Below, one piece after another: positions 1 through 5,515 of a stretch of 5,813 nt of DNA; the stretch's first letter is position 1; each line of letters opens with the position of its first letter. The position numbers and the translations under genes are program-made. The stretch is from contig JACVRP010000242.1 in assembly GCA_014534385.1 (NCBI GenBank), forward strand, positions 1 to 5,813, read 5' to 3'. The notes beneath the pieces are model-generated. The model was not told where the DNA came from and ran no database searches. It was given only the letters and a program-made list of their open reading frames with translations. Source of the stretch: Cyanobacteria bacterium Co-bin13. GTDB lineage: Bacteria > Cyanobacteriota > Cyanobacteriia > Phormidesmidales > Phormidesmidaceae.

Positions 1-32
1 ACCTTTAGCTCTCTGACCGCACCTTAATTAAA

Positions 33-73
33 TTTAACAATAAAAGCAAAGACCGTAGCAGTGCCACGGTCTT
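33..73 (-). terminator. Rho-independent terminator after mscL
   Basis: The arms AAGACCGT (49-56) and ACGGTCTT (66-73) form a perfect 8-bp stem around a 9-base loop. Two further pairs are possible inside the loop after one mismatch. Read on the minus strand, the hairpin is followed by a T-rich tract (TTTGCTTTTATTGTT), the arrangement of an intrinsic terminator. On the plus strand no T run follows, so it should act only on leftward transcripts. It starts about 30 bases after the mscL stop codon and closes the urt-mscL array. Confidence 0.75.
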
Positions 74-105
74 CAATAGCGGTCTCAGCGGGTTTTTCGC
101 AGGGC

Positions 106-522
106 CTATAACCTAGACTCCAGAAAAGCGTTCAGTCGCTCCAGGGTGGCATTGAGCTTTTCCTCAGTTGTGGGTTCGGTCTCGACCTCCTCCTTGCGCT
201 TAAAGCGTTCATAGGTTTTTACAACGAGGAACAGCACAAAGGCGATGATCAAAAAATCGACAATGGTGCCGAAGAAGTGACCAATACGAATACCTGGCCC
301 CACAACGGCTTCGCGCCAGTCTGTCCCAGTTTGAGATAGGACCGGGTTGATCAGAGCGGGCATCAAAATATCTTCGACAAAGCCACTGACAATTGCTCCA
401 AAGGCGGCTCCTAAGACCACGGCCAGAGCGAGGTCAACCACATTGCCCCGCATGATGAATGCTTTGAAATCATCCCAGAAGTTGCGGGCCCGACTTCCTA
501 CTCGTCTTCCAGTAACAGACAT
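106..522 (-). CDS. mscL: Large-conductance mechanosensitive channel MscL
   Basis: This is a 138-residue inner-membrane channel that opens under membrane tension and releases solutes during hypo-osmotic shock. The family hallmark is clear: an amphipathic start followed by FIMRGNVVDLALAVVLGAAF (residues 22-41), which leads into TM1 (about 28-48). TM2 is at about 84-104 (FGTIVDFLIIAFVLFLVV), followed by a basic charge cluster (KTYERFKRK). The C-terminal helix (about 119-137) matches the cytoplasmic bundle of MscL. The length is usual for the family, but there are about 12 extra basic residues before the conserved N-terminal helix. The ATG start is supported by a strong ribosome site, AAGGAG (531-536), 8 bases upstream. 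It lies 133 bases after urtE with its own promoter candidate, so it is probably a separate unit that may also receive urt read-through. No functional link to urea uptake is shown. Confidence 0.96.
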   Translation of the reverse strand: MSVTGRRVGSRARNFWDDFKAFIMRGNVVDLALAVVLGAAFGAIVSGFVEDILMPALINPVLSQTGTDWREAVVGPGIRIGHFFGTIVDFLIIAFVLFLVVKTYERFKRKEEVETEPTTEEKLNATLERLNAFLESRL

Positions 523-558
523 GGCAAAAACTCCTTATCAGCGCCCAAAGATACAAAG

Positions 559-581
559 GCTTGTGCCACTCCAGGCAAAGC
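559..581 (-). promoter_or_regulatory. Hairpin at the 5' end of the predicted mscL leader
   Basis: GCTTgTGCC (559-567) pairs with GGCAAAGC (574-581) around a 6-base loop. This gives an 8-bp stem with one bulged base. If transcription starts about 7 bases after the -10 box at 590-595, the hairpin would lie at the very 5' end of the mscL mRNA and leave the ribosome site (531-536) unpaired. A role in mRNA stability is an inference. No T run follows, so it is not a terminator. Confidence 0.4.
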
Positions 582-589
582 TTAAAGGA

Positions 590-618
590 CTTATAACAGA
601 CCTCCCTAAATCGCTCAA
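590..618 (-). promoter_or_regulatory. Sigma-70-type promoter candidate for mscL
   Basis: On the minus strand TTGAGC (613-618) and TATAAG (590-595) are separated by exactly 17 bases. The -10 box matches TATAAT at five of six positions and the -35 box matches TTGACA at three or four. It lies between the urtE stop and the mscL start and would give a leader of about 60 bases. This suggests mscL can be transcribed independently of the urt operon. Confidence 0.6.
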
Positions 619-655
619 GGTCTTGGGCAATACAACGGCCCTCTGACTTAATGAA

Positions 656-1417
656 CTAGACCGCCAGGAACTGCTGAATCACATCATTAGTCAATTCCTG
701 GGTGGGACCAGAAGCCACAATACCGCCCTTTTGCATGGCGTAGTAGTAGTCGGCCTGCCGCACAAAGTGGAGATGCTGCTCTACCAGCAGCACTGAGATT
801 CCAGCAGTGGCAATGATGCGGCGAATGGCGGCTTCAATATCCAAAATGATGGACGGCTGAATGCCCTCGGTGGGTTCGTCTAGCACCAGCAGTTTGGGTT
901 TGCCCATCATGGCGCGGGCAATGGCAAGCTGCTGCTGTTGGCCGCCGCTGAGATCGCCGCCCATGCGCTCTAGCATGGTCTTCAGCACCGGGAACAGCTC
1001 AAAGATTTCTTCGGGAATGGTTTGCCGGTTGATGCTTTGACCCCGATTACCCAGAGCCTCATAGCCCACCAACAGGTTTTCCCGCACGCTCAGCCGGGGA
1101 ATAATCTCTCGCCCTTGGGGCACGTAGCCAATACCGCGTCGTGCCCGCTGGTCAGGCGACAGGGCCGTGACCGACTGCCCCTCGTACTGAATGTCGCCCT
1201 GGCGAGGCCGCAGCAGGCCCATGATGTTTTTTAGCAGAGTGGTCTTGCCAACGCCGTTACGACCAATCAGGCAGACCATTTGCCCCTTGGGTACGGTCAA
1301 ATCTACGTTTCGGAGAATATGGCTTTCTCCGTAGAAAAAGTTTAGCCCCGAAATTTTGAGCATGGGAGCCGTCAGGGGATCGGCAATGGGAAGGGGGGTA
1401 GCAACGCTTTGGCTCAT
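656..1417 (-). CDS. urtE: Urea ABC transporter ATP-binding protein UrtE
   Basis: This is one of the two cytoplasmic ATPases that power urea import by UrtABCDE. It has 253 residues and every ABC motif is intact: Walker A GRNGVGKTT (52-60), Q-loop Gln101, signature LSGGQ (156-160), Walker B LLVLDE (176-181) and H-loop His215. The D-loop region reads EGIQPSI, as in UrtE, and helps separate it from the related amino-acid ATPase LivF. Its ATG overlaps the urtD stop as ATGA, so translation is probably coupled to urtD; the ribosome site itself is weak. Family members usually begin near MLKISGLNFFYG, which here starts at Met19, so there are 18 extra N-terminal residues. A second start at Met19 (1361-1363) is possible but has no visible ribosome site. 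In Synechocystis, UrtE is the subunit reported to bind the nitrogen regulator PII; whether that holds here is inference. Confidence 0.96.
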   Translation of the reverse strand: MSQSVATPLPIADPLTAPMLKISGLNFFYGESHILRNVDLTVPKGQMVCLIGRNGVGKTTLLKNIMGLLRPRQGDIQYEGQSVTALSPDQRARRGIGYVPQGREIIPRLSVRENLLVGYEALGNRGQSINRQTIPEEIFELFPVLKTMLERMGGDLSGGQQQQLAIARAMMGKPKLLVLDEPTEGIQPSIILDIEAAIRRIIATAGISVLLVEQHLHFVRQADYYYAMQKGGIVASGPTQELTNDVIQQFLAV

Positions 1418-2538
1418 GACTTCAGGCTCTCTAGGGCGGCAGCTTCAAGACGGGCGACGGTTTCGGGCGGTAGGTCCAGCAGCGACAGCAGGCGCTGATA
1501 GACCCTGGCTTCAGTTTCGTTGATGGTGTTGGAGCTAATGATTTCATAGCTCAGCTTCAGGGCTAGCTCCCGCTGCTGCGGTGTCTGCAGCTGGGGCACC
1601 AGCTCCTCTAGGGGAATGCGCTTGGCCAGATAGTTTTGCAGCTCCTCTCGCAGCGCCTGCTGCCCCGCCGGATCGGAAGCAAACTGGCGGCTCAGCTCCG
1701 ACAGAATCACCTCTTGCTGCACTGGGGCAAAATTGTCGTCGGCCCAGGCCATCGAAGCAGCAATCCGCAGAATCAGCATCTGCTCGGGGGTGACGGTCGC
1801 CTCCTGGCCCAGGTATACCTCGATCACTCTGGGATCGTTTTGCACCTGGTCCATGGTGCCTTCGAACAGCACCGACCCTTCATGCAGTACGGTAACCTGA
1901 CGGGCAATCTGGCGAACAAACTCCATATCGTGCTCAATCACGATGACGGAGTGACTTTCGGCCAGGGCCATCAACAGTTTGCCGGTTTTTTCGGTCTCCT
2001 CGTCGGTCAGGCCAGCTACGGGCTCATCAACCAGCAGCAGGTCGGGAGACTGAGCCACCAGCATACCGATCTCCAGCCACTGCTTCTCACCGTGGGAGAG
2101 CAGCGCTGCCGGGATGTCGCCCTTTTCGTAGAGGCCAATGGTCTCTAGCAGGCTGTTGACGGTCCGTTTCTCAGGGGTGGGGGTCTGCTTTAGCAGGGTG
2201 GGAAAAACGCTCTTTTGCCGATTGGCCGAAAGCTCTAGATTTTCCCTTGGAGACAAGTTGAGATAGACGCGCGGGGTCTGAAACTTACGCCCAACACCCA
2301 TGCGGGAAATTTCGTGTTCCTTGTGCTTACTGAGGTCGCTGCCTTTGAAGTAGGCTTTGCCCTCGGTCGGCTTGACCTTGCCAGTGATCACGTCTAGAAA
2401 GGTTGTTTTGCCGGCTCCGTTGGGGCCGATGATCACCCTCAATTCCCCCTCATTCATGGAGAAATTGAGGTTGTTGAGGGCTTTGAAGCCGTCAAAGCTG
2501 ACGGTGACGTTGTCAATATTTAAAAGCGCACCGCTCAC
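1414..2538 (-). CDS. urtD: Urea ABC transporter ATP-binding protein UrtD with C-terminal TerB-like domain
   Basis: This is the second ATPase of the urea importer and partner of UrtE. It has 374 residues, against about 250 for a plain LivG/UrtD ATPase. Residues 1-245 hold the complete ATPase: Walker A GPNGAGKTT (38-46), Q-loop Gln87, signature LSHGE (147-151, the form usual in this subfamily), Walker B LLLVDE (167-172), D-loop region VAGLTDEE and H-loop His203. The usual C-terminus (VIEVYLGQ) ends at 245. Residues 246-374 then continue in the same frame as a helical TerB-like extension, listed separately. The start is GTG, fixed by a strong AGGAG ribosome site 7 bases upstream. It is separated from urtC by 193 bases that contain a repeat element, and it overlaps urtE by 4 bases. 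The UrtD call is firm; the function of the extension is unknown. Confidence 0.96.
   Translation of the reverse strand: MSGALLNIDNVTVSFDGFKALNNLNFSMNEGELRVIIGPNGAGKTTFLDVITGKVKPTEGKAYFKGSDLSKHKEHEISRMGVGRKFQTPRVYLNLSPRENLELSANRQKSVFPTLLKQTPTPEKRTVNSLLETIGLYEKGDIPAALLSHGEKQWLEIGMLVAQSPDLLLVDEPVAGLTDEETEKTGKLLMALAESHSVIVIEHDMEFVRQIARQVTVLHEGSVLFEGTMDQVQNDPRVIEVYLGQEATVTPEQMLILRIAASMAWADDNFAPVQQEVILSELSRQFASDPAGQQALREELQNYLAKRIPLEELVPQLQTPQQRELALKLSYEIISSNTINETEARVYQRLLSLLDLPPETVARLEAAALESLKS
1417..1803 (-). other. TerB-like helical C-terminal domain of UrtD
   Basis: This covers UrtD residues 246-374. The pattern is two related helical halves. The first (about 251-285) runs MLILRIAASMAWADDNF followed by a Glu-rich helix. 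The second (about 322-368) runs RELALKLSYEIISSNTINETE followed by RLLSLLDLPPETVARL. Each half has a hydrophobic helix, a short polar turn with small or acidic residues, an acidic residue a few positions on, and an amphipathic helix. This is the spacing seen in TerB/DUF533-type folds (helix, A-x-aDG-x-I-x-x-x-E, helix). The first half keeps acidic residues at the turn (Asp267, Asp268), while the second has Ser-Asn instead. The assignment comes from pattern recognition only, without a profile search. A structural spacer or a lineage-specific helical tail remains possible. Confidence 0.6.
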
Positions 2539-2545
2539 GGGTCTG

Positions 2546-2550
2546 CTCCT
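2546..2550 (-). promoter_or_regulatory. Ribosome binding site of urtD
   Basis: On the minus strand AGGAG ends 7 bases before a GTG codon (2536-2538). It fixes the non-ATG start of urtD and shows that this gene has its own initiation signal, independent of urtC. Confidence 0.8.
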
Positions 2551-2622
2551 GCTTGTTACGGAATTTTCTCGGGGATTAATCCAGAGTTCTGGGTTTCCTG
2601 AGGTTTGAAAGGCTTGCGGTCA

Positions 2623-2689
2623 GATCCCCCAACTCCTTGAAGAAAAGCTTTTCTCTAATCCCCCCTTAAAAAGGGGGGCAGGGGGGATC
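2623..2689. repeat. Palindromic dispersed repeat element in the urtC-urtD gap
   Basis: The 67-base element is bounded by perfect 8-bp inverted ends, GATCCCCC (2623-2630) and GGGGGATC (2682-2689). Inside are two further palindromes: AGAAAAGCTTTTCT (2641-2654), perfectly self-complementary, and CCCCCCTT-AAA-AAGGGGGG (2660-2678), an 8-bp stem with a 3-base loop. As RNA it could fold into a closed stem with two internal hairpins. GATCCCCC/GGGGGATC elements with C6TTAAAAAG6-like cores are common small repeats in cyanobacterial intergenic DNA. No transposase is present, so it would be non-autonomous. It lies in the 193-base gap (2539-2731). Apart from this repeat, the urtD ribosome site and a small CCAGA/TCTGG repeat (2581-2592), I see nothing in that gap. 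It could slow transcription or protect mRNA ends between the permease and ATPase genes. Confidence 0.75.
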
Positions 2690-2731
2690 AAAAGCTCTTA
2701 CCGCAGCCCGCTCAAAGCCGCTAGAACCCGG

Positions 2732-3910
2732 CTACTGATCAGCCAGCTCTTTTTCTCGGTAGCTCTCAGCCTCTAGCTCCATTTCAGCGACGTAGGCCGG
2801 AACGGCTGAGGGGCCGCCAAACAGCGCCGGCAGCCGATCGCCAAAGCGCGATCGCACCCAACCCACAATGCCATCGGGCAGAGCCGTTACCACCAGCAGG
2901 AACAGCGCCCCCTGGAAAAACAGCCACACGTCGGGAAAGCGCTCGCTCAGCATAGTGCGGGCGATGTTGACCAGCACTGCGCCGAGAATAGCCCCGATCA
3001 GGGTGGCGCGGCCGCCCACGGCTACCCAGATCACCATCTCGATGGAGAAGCCAATGTCCATTGCCTGGGGTGAGATGATGCCTGACTGCACTGTATAGAG
3101 GGCTCCGGCGATGCCTGCGATCGCACCCGACACCGCAAACACCAGCACCTTAAAGCTGGCCGGGTTGTAGCCCGAAAAGCGCACCCGGTTTTCGTCGTCG
3201 CGGATGGCGACCAGCATTCTGCCGAAGCGACCACTCGTGAGCCAGCGGCAGAGGGCGTACATTAGCGCCAGCGCAATTACGGTCGCTACGTAGAAAAAGT
3301 AGCGCATCTCAGGACCGCCCACCTGCTGCCCGAGAAAGACGCTGGTGGCGGTTTTGAGGCCGTTGGTGCCGTTGATCAGCTTCTGCTGACCATTGAAGAA
3401 GTTGAAGAAGACAACCAGCGCCGCCTGGGTCAAAATCGAGAAGTAAACGCCGCGAATCCGGTTGCGAAAGACCAGGTAGCCAAACAGCCCGGCCACAATC
3501 GCGGGGATGGCGACCATCGCCAGCAGCGTAAACGGTAGGCTGTAGAACGGCTGCCAGAACCAGGGCAGCGACGACACCCCATAGAGGCTGAAAAACTCTG
3601 GCAGCTGCCCTGCAGGCAGCTCTGTTAGCTGCAGGTACATCGCAAAGGCGTAGCCGCCCAGGGCAAAGAAAATGCCGTGGCCCAGGCTCAGCAGCCCGGT
3701 AAAGCCCCAGATTAGATCAATGCCAAGCGCCACAATGGCAAGCGACAGAAAGCGACCCAGCAGCCCCAGTCGAAACCCGGTCAGCACTAGGGGCATGACG
3801 AGAATGAGCACGAGCGCGATCGCAACGACAATTCCGGCTTCGATTAGCAGACGCTTCTGCCGGAGTGCCTTGGACGTGCGGCGCGGTTGAATCGGTAAAT
3901 CGACAGCCAT
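2732..3910 (-). CDS. urtC: Urea ABC transporter permease UrtC
   Basis: This is one of the two membrane subunits that form the urea channel, of the LivM branch of the branched-chain amino-acid/urea permease family. It has 392 residues with about eight or nine hydrophobic segments (about 24-45, 54-72, 78-95, 124-147, 203-222, 252-275, 290-318 and 328-350). The LivM-type signature DLIWGFTGLLSLGHGIFFAL lies at about 65-84. The cytoplasmic coupling loop that contacts the ATPases is seen at about 226-262 (GRFGRMLVAIRDDENRVRFSGY). A charged tail (AEMELEAESYREKELADQ) ends the protein in the cytoplasm. The ATG lies 3 bases after the urtB stop and is preceded by GAGGTG inside the end of urtB, so the two permeases are closely coupled. 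Nothing looks broken. Confidence 0.96.
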   Translation of the reverse strand: MAVDLPIQPRRTSKALRQKRLLIEAGIVVAIALVLILVMPLVLTGFRLGLLGRFLSLAIVALGIDLIWGFTGLLSLGHGIFFALGGYAFAMYLQLTELPAGQLPEFFSLYGVSSLPWFWQPFYSLPFTLLAMVAIPAIVAGLFGYLVFRNRIRGVYFSILTQAALVVFFNFFNGQQKLINGTNGLKTATSVFLGQQVGGPEMRYFFYVATVIALALMYALCRWLTSGRFGRMLVAIRDDENRVRFSGYNPASFKVLVFAVSGAIAGIAGALYTVQSGIISPQAMDIGFSIEMVIWVAVGGRATLIGAILGAVLVNIARTMLSERFPDVWLFFQGALFLLVVTALPDGIVGWVRSRFGDRLPALFGGPSAVPAYVAEMELEAESYREKELADQ

Positions 3911-4591
3911 GACCTACACCTCTACCGAACGGCCTTTTTGGGGGAACATGCCCGCAGGGCGCACCTGCAGGAAGGCAATAATCAGCGCAAACACCATGAC
4001 CTTGGCCATGCTGGTCGTGGCAAAGAAAGTAAAGAAGTCTGTCACTGGCTGCAGCGCCGCAAAGGGCGACAGCACCAGCGCCAGGGTACCGGAGCCAACC
4101 AGATAAGTAATAATGCCGATCACCATCGCAGCCACAATGCTGCCCACTAGCTTGCCGACCCCGCCGACCACCACCACCATGAAGGCATCGACAATGTAGT
4201 TACCGCCCAGGTTAGGCCCCACAGAGCCCAATAGCGTTACGGCGCAGCCCGCAATACCGGCCAGGCCAGAACCCAGGGCAAAGGTCAGGGCATCGACCCG
4301 CTCCGTGGGAATGCCCAGACAGGCACTCATGCTGCGGTTTTGGGTTACCGAACGAATGCGCAGACCCCAAACCGACTTCTGTAGAAACCAGTAAATGCCC
4401 ACCAGACACAAAACCGTGAGCACGATAATGAACAGTCGGGCGTAGGGAAACTGCAGCACCGTCCCCAGGGCCAGACCGCCCCGCAGCCAGCTCGGCGGCG
4501 TCACGTCTACGTTGCGGGCGCTGAACCAGGCCCGGGTAAACTGGGCGCTGCCAGAACTTTGCAGGATGAAGCCTGCCAGGGCTGCGATCGC
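2848..4591. repeat. Four HIP1 octamers (GCGATCGC) in urtC and urtB
   Basis: Perfect GCGATCGC palindromes occur at 2848-2855, 3117-3124, 3816-3823 and 4584-4591. All lie within permease coding sequence. HIP1 is the highly iterated palindrome of many cyanobacterial genomes, so its presence supports the taxonomic call. I found none in mscL, urtE or urtD. Confidence 0.85.
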
Positions 4592-5086
4592 AAACGACAG
4601 CAGGAAAAACACCGGATTGGCCCAGCTGCGAATACGCTCCCAGTCGGTGTAGCGCCTCAGCACCCACAGGCCGACAACAAACAGGGCCGCAAAAATAACT
4701 AGCCCGATTGCCATTGGCGAGTTCACGCTGCGCACAAACTGCCGCAAAATCAGGCTCACGCCCCAGGTAGCCAGCAGCGTTTCCAGCGGTCTGCCGTAGA
4801 GGTGGCGGATCACGCTACGCTCCATCAGCAGGCCCACCAACGCCGCCACCAGAAAGGCCAGGGGCAGAGCCACGAAGATATAGCTCTCTACAGCCCAGCC
4901 TCCCAAACCCTTAGCGCCGTTCTGCACCACGTAGGTGGTGTAGGCTCCGAGCATCATCAGCTCTCCGTGGGCCAGGTTAATGACGCCCATCAGTCCAAAC
5001 ACGATAGCCAGCCCCAACGCCACGATCAGCAGAACCGCGCCGATGCTGATACCGTCAAACAGGCCAGCAATTAAGCCCTCAATCAC
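3914..5086 (-). CDS. urtB: Urea ABC transporter permease UrtB
   Basis: This is the LivH-type membrane partner of UrtC. It has 390 residues and about nine or ten hydrophobic segments. The N-terminus (GISIGAVLLIVALGLAIVFG, 12-31, then LMGVINLAHGELMMLGAY) is characteristic of UrtB. The cytoplasmic coupling loop lies at about 236-262 (QKSVWGLRIRSVTQNRSMSA, then CLGIPTE) and is followed by LTFALGSGLAGIAGC. The C-terminus FLQVRPAGMFPQKGRSVEV is also typical. It is longer than a LivH protein of about 300 residues because of a region at about 121-190 with extra hydrophobic stretches. I believe this is usual for cyanobacterial UrtB. The start is GTG (5084-5086) with only a modest ribosome site (AGGTAGG about 10 bases upstream). 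The start is chosen because the family's conserved N-terminus begins there. A 429-base gap separates it from urtA. Confidence 0.96.
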   Translation of the reverse strand: MIEGLIAGLFDGISIGAVLLIVALGLAIVFGLMGVINLAHGELMMLGAYTTYVVQNGAKGLGGWAVESYIFVALPLAFLVAALVGLLMERSVIRHLYGRPLETLLATWGVSLILRQFVRSVNSPMAIGLVIFAALFVVGLWVLRRYTDWERIRSWANPVFFLLSFAIAALAGFILQSSGSAQFTRAWFSARNVDVTPPSWLRGGLALGTVLQFPYARLFIIVLTVLCLVGIYWFLQKSVWGLRIRSVTQNRSMSACLGIPTERVDALTFALGSGLAGIAGCAVTLLGSVGPNLGGNYIVDAFMVVVVGGVGKLVGSIVAAMVIGIITYLVGSGTLALVLSPFAALQPVTDFFTFFATTSMAKVMVFALIIAFLQVRPAGMFPQKGRSVEV

Positions 5087-5174
5087 AGTCTTTACCTACC
5101 TAAGCGTGAACCAAAAACAGGCGCTCAAGATACGGCGCTCCTCTTTTCGACCGTCCAGCCAACCAACTGTTAAG

Positions 5175-5189
5175 CCAGTATCCTACTGG
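5175..5189. promoter_or_regulatory. Short palindrome upstream of urtB
   Basis: CCAGTA and TACTGG form a perfect 6-bp inverted repeat around a 3-base centre, about 88 bases before the urtB GTG. It could be a small RNA hairpin in the urtB leader or a half-site pair for a DNA-binding regulator. It does not match NtcA (GTA-N8-TAC), because the GTA and TAC are only 3 bases apart. The function is unknown. Confidence 0.35.
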
Positions 5190-5389
5190 GCAACTAATTC
5201 GAAAAAAGTTCAAAGGCAACAGTCACCCTTTCCGGATTTTTCCTGCCAGCCGGGGAATACTGTACAAGTGCTGTAGATTACCCCAACGGCTGTAAGCGCC
5301 TTTAAGCATCGAGCGGCAAGCTCAAAGATCGAACGCCGATGAAACCACCGCTCAAAGCTTTAACACGACAAACAATTTCAACAAGCGAA

Positions 5390-5414
5390 GGTGCGCTCTG
5401 CTATCGAACGCACC
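5390..5414 (-). promoter_or_regulatory. GC-rich hairpin downstream of urtA
   Basis: GGTGCG (5390-5395) and CGCACC (5409-5414) form a perfect 6-bp stem with a 13-base loop, about 100 bases after the urtA stop. In the transcript it is followed by TTCGCTTGTTG, which is too poor in T for a strong intrinsic terminator. It fits a partial terminator or a 3'-protecting stem that would favour urtA mRNA over the downstream genes. That role is inferred. Confidence 0.45.
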
Positions 5415-5515
5415 CTGCCTAATTGACTTGTTTCAACAGAAGCAGCTAGCTCAGACCTAGCAAAGAGATTAAGGCACCTCTCTACGATCGGCTCAAGCTA
5501 GGAACTTAGCCCAAC

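Larger units (their letters stand above)
5087..5515 (-). other. 429-base non-coding gap between urtA and urtB
   Basis: No credible gene lies here on either strand. Three kinds of structure can be seen: a GC-rich hairpin (5390-5414), a short palindrome (5175-5189), and weaker inverted repeats just after the urtA stop (AGAGA 5464-5468 with TCTCT 5479-5483). The hexamer GCTCAA occurs four times (5123, 5320, 5350, 5491) and ATCGAACGC twice (5328-5336, 5403-5411). A poor promoter candidate for urtB reads TTGGGG (5281-5286), a 16-base spacer, then TACAGT (5259-5264). No perfect NtcA site (GTA-N8-TAC) was found. Long gaps after a binding-protein gene often serve to raise its mRNA level over the permease genes. 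That use here is an inference. Confidence 0.6.

Noticed and set aside
625..641. Possible terminator after urtE (GGGC/GCCC)
   Set aside because: It is only a 4-bp stem with a 9-base loop and no T run, so it is too weak to call.
3603..3621. Perfect 7-bp inverted repeat AGCTGCC/GGCAGCT inside urtC
   Set aside because: It lies in coding sequence, encodes ordinary residues (around LPAGQLP) and has no T tract, so it is probably incidental to codon composition.
4212..4667. Minus-strand frame of 151 codons inside urtB, and a similar one of 67 codons at 3031-3234 inside urtC
   Set aside because: Each overlaps a certain permease gene in another frame and has no domain, so they are frame shadows.
5292..5305. 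Possible NtcA site (GTA-N8-TAA on the plus strand)
   Set aside because: It misses one base of the GTA-N8-TAC core, and the nearest -10-like box is about 27 bases away rather than the usual 22 or so.
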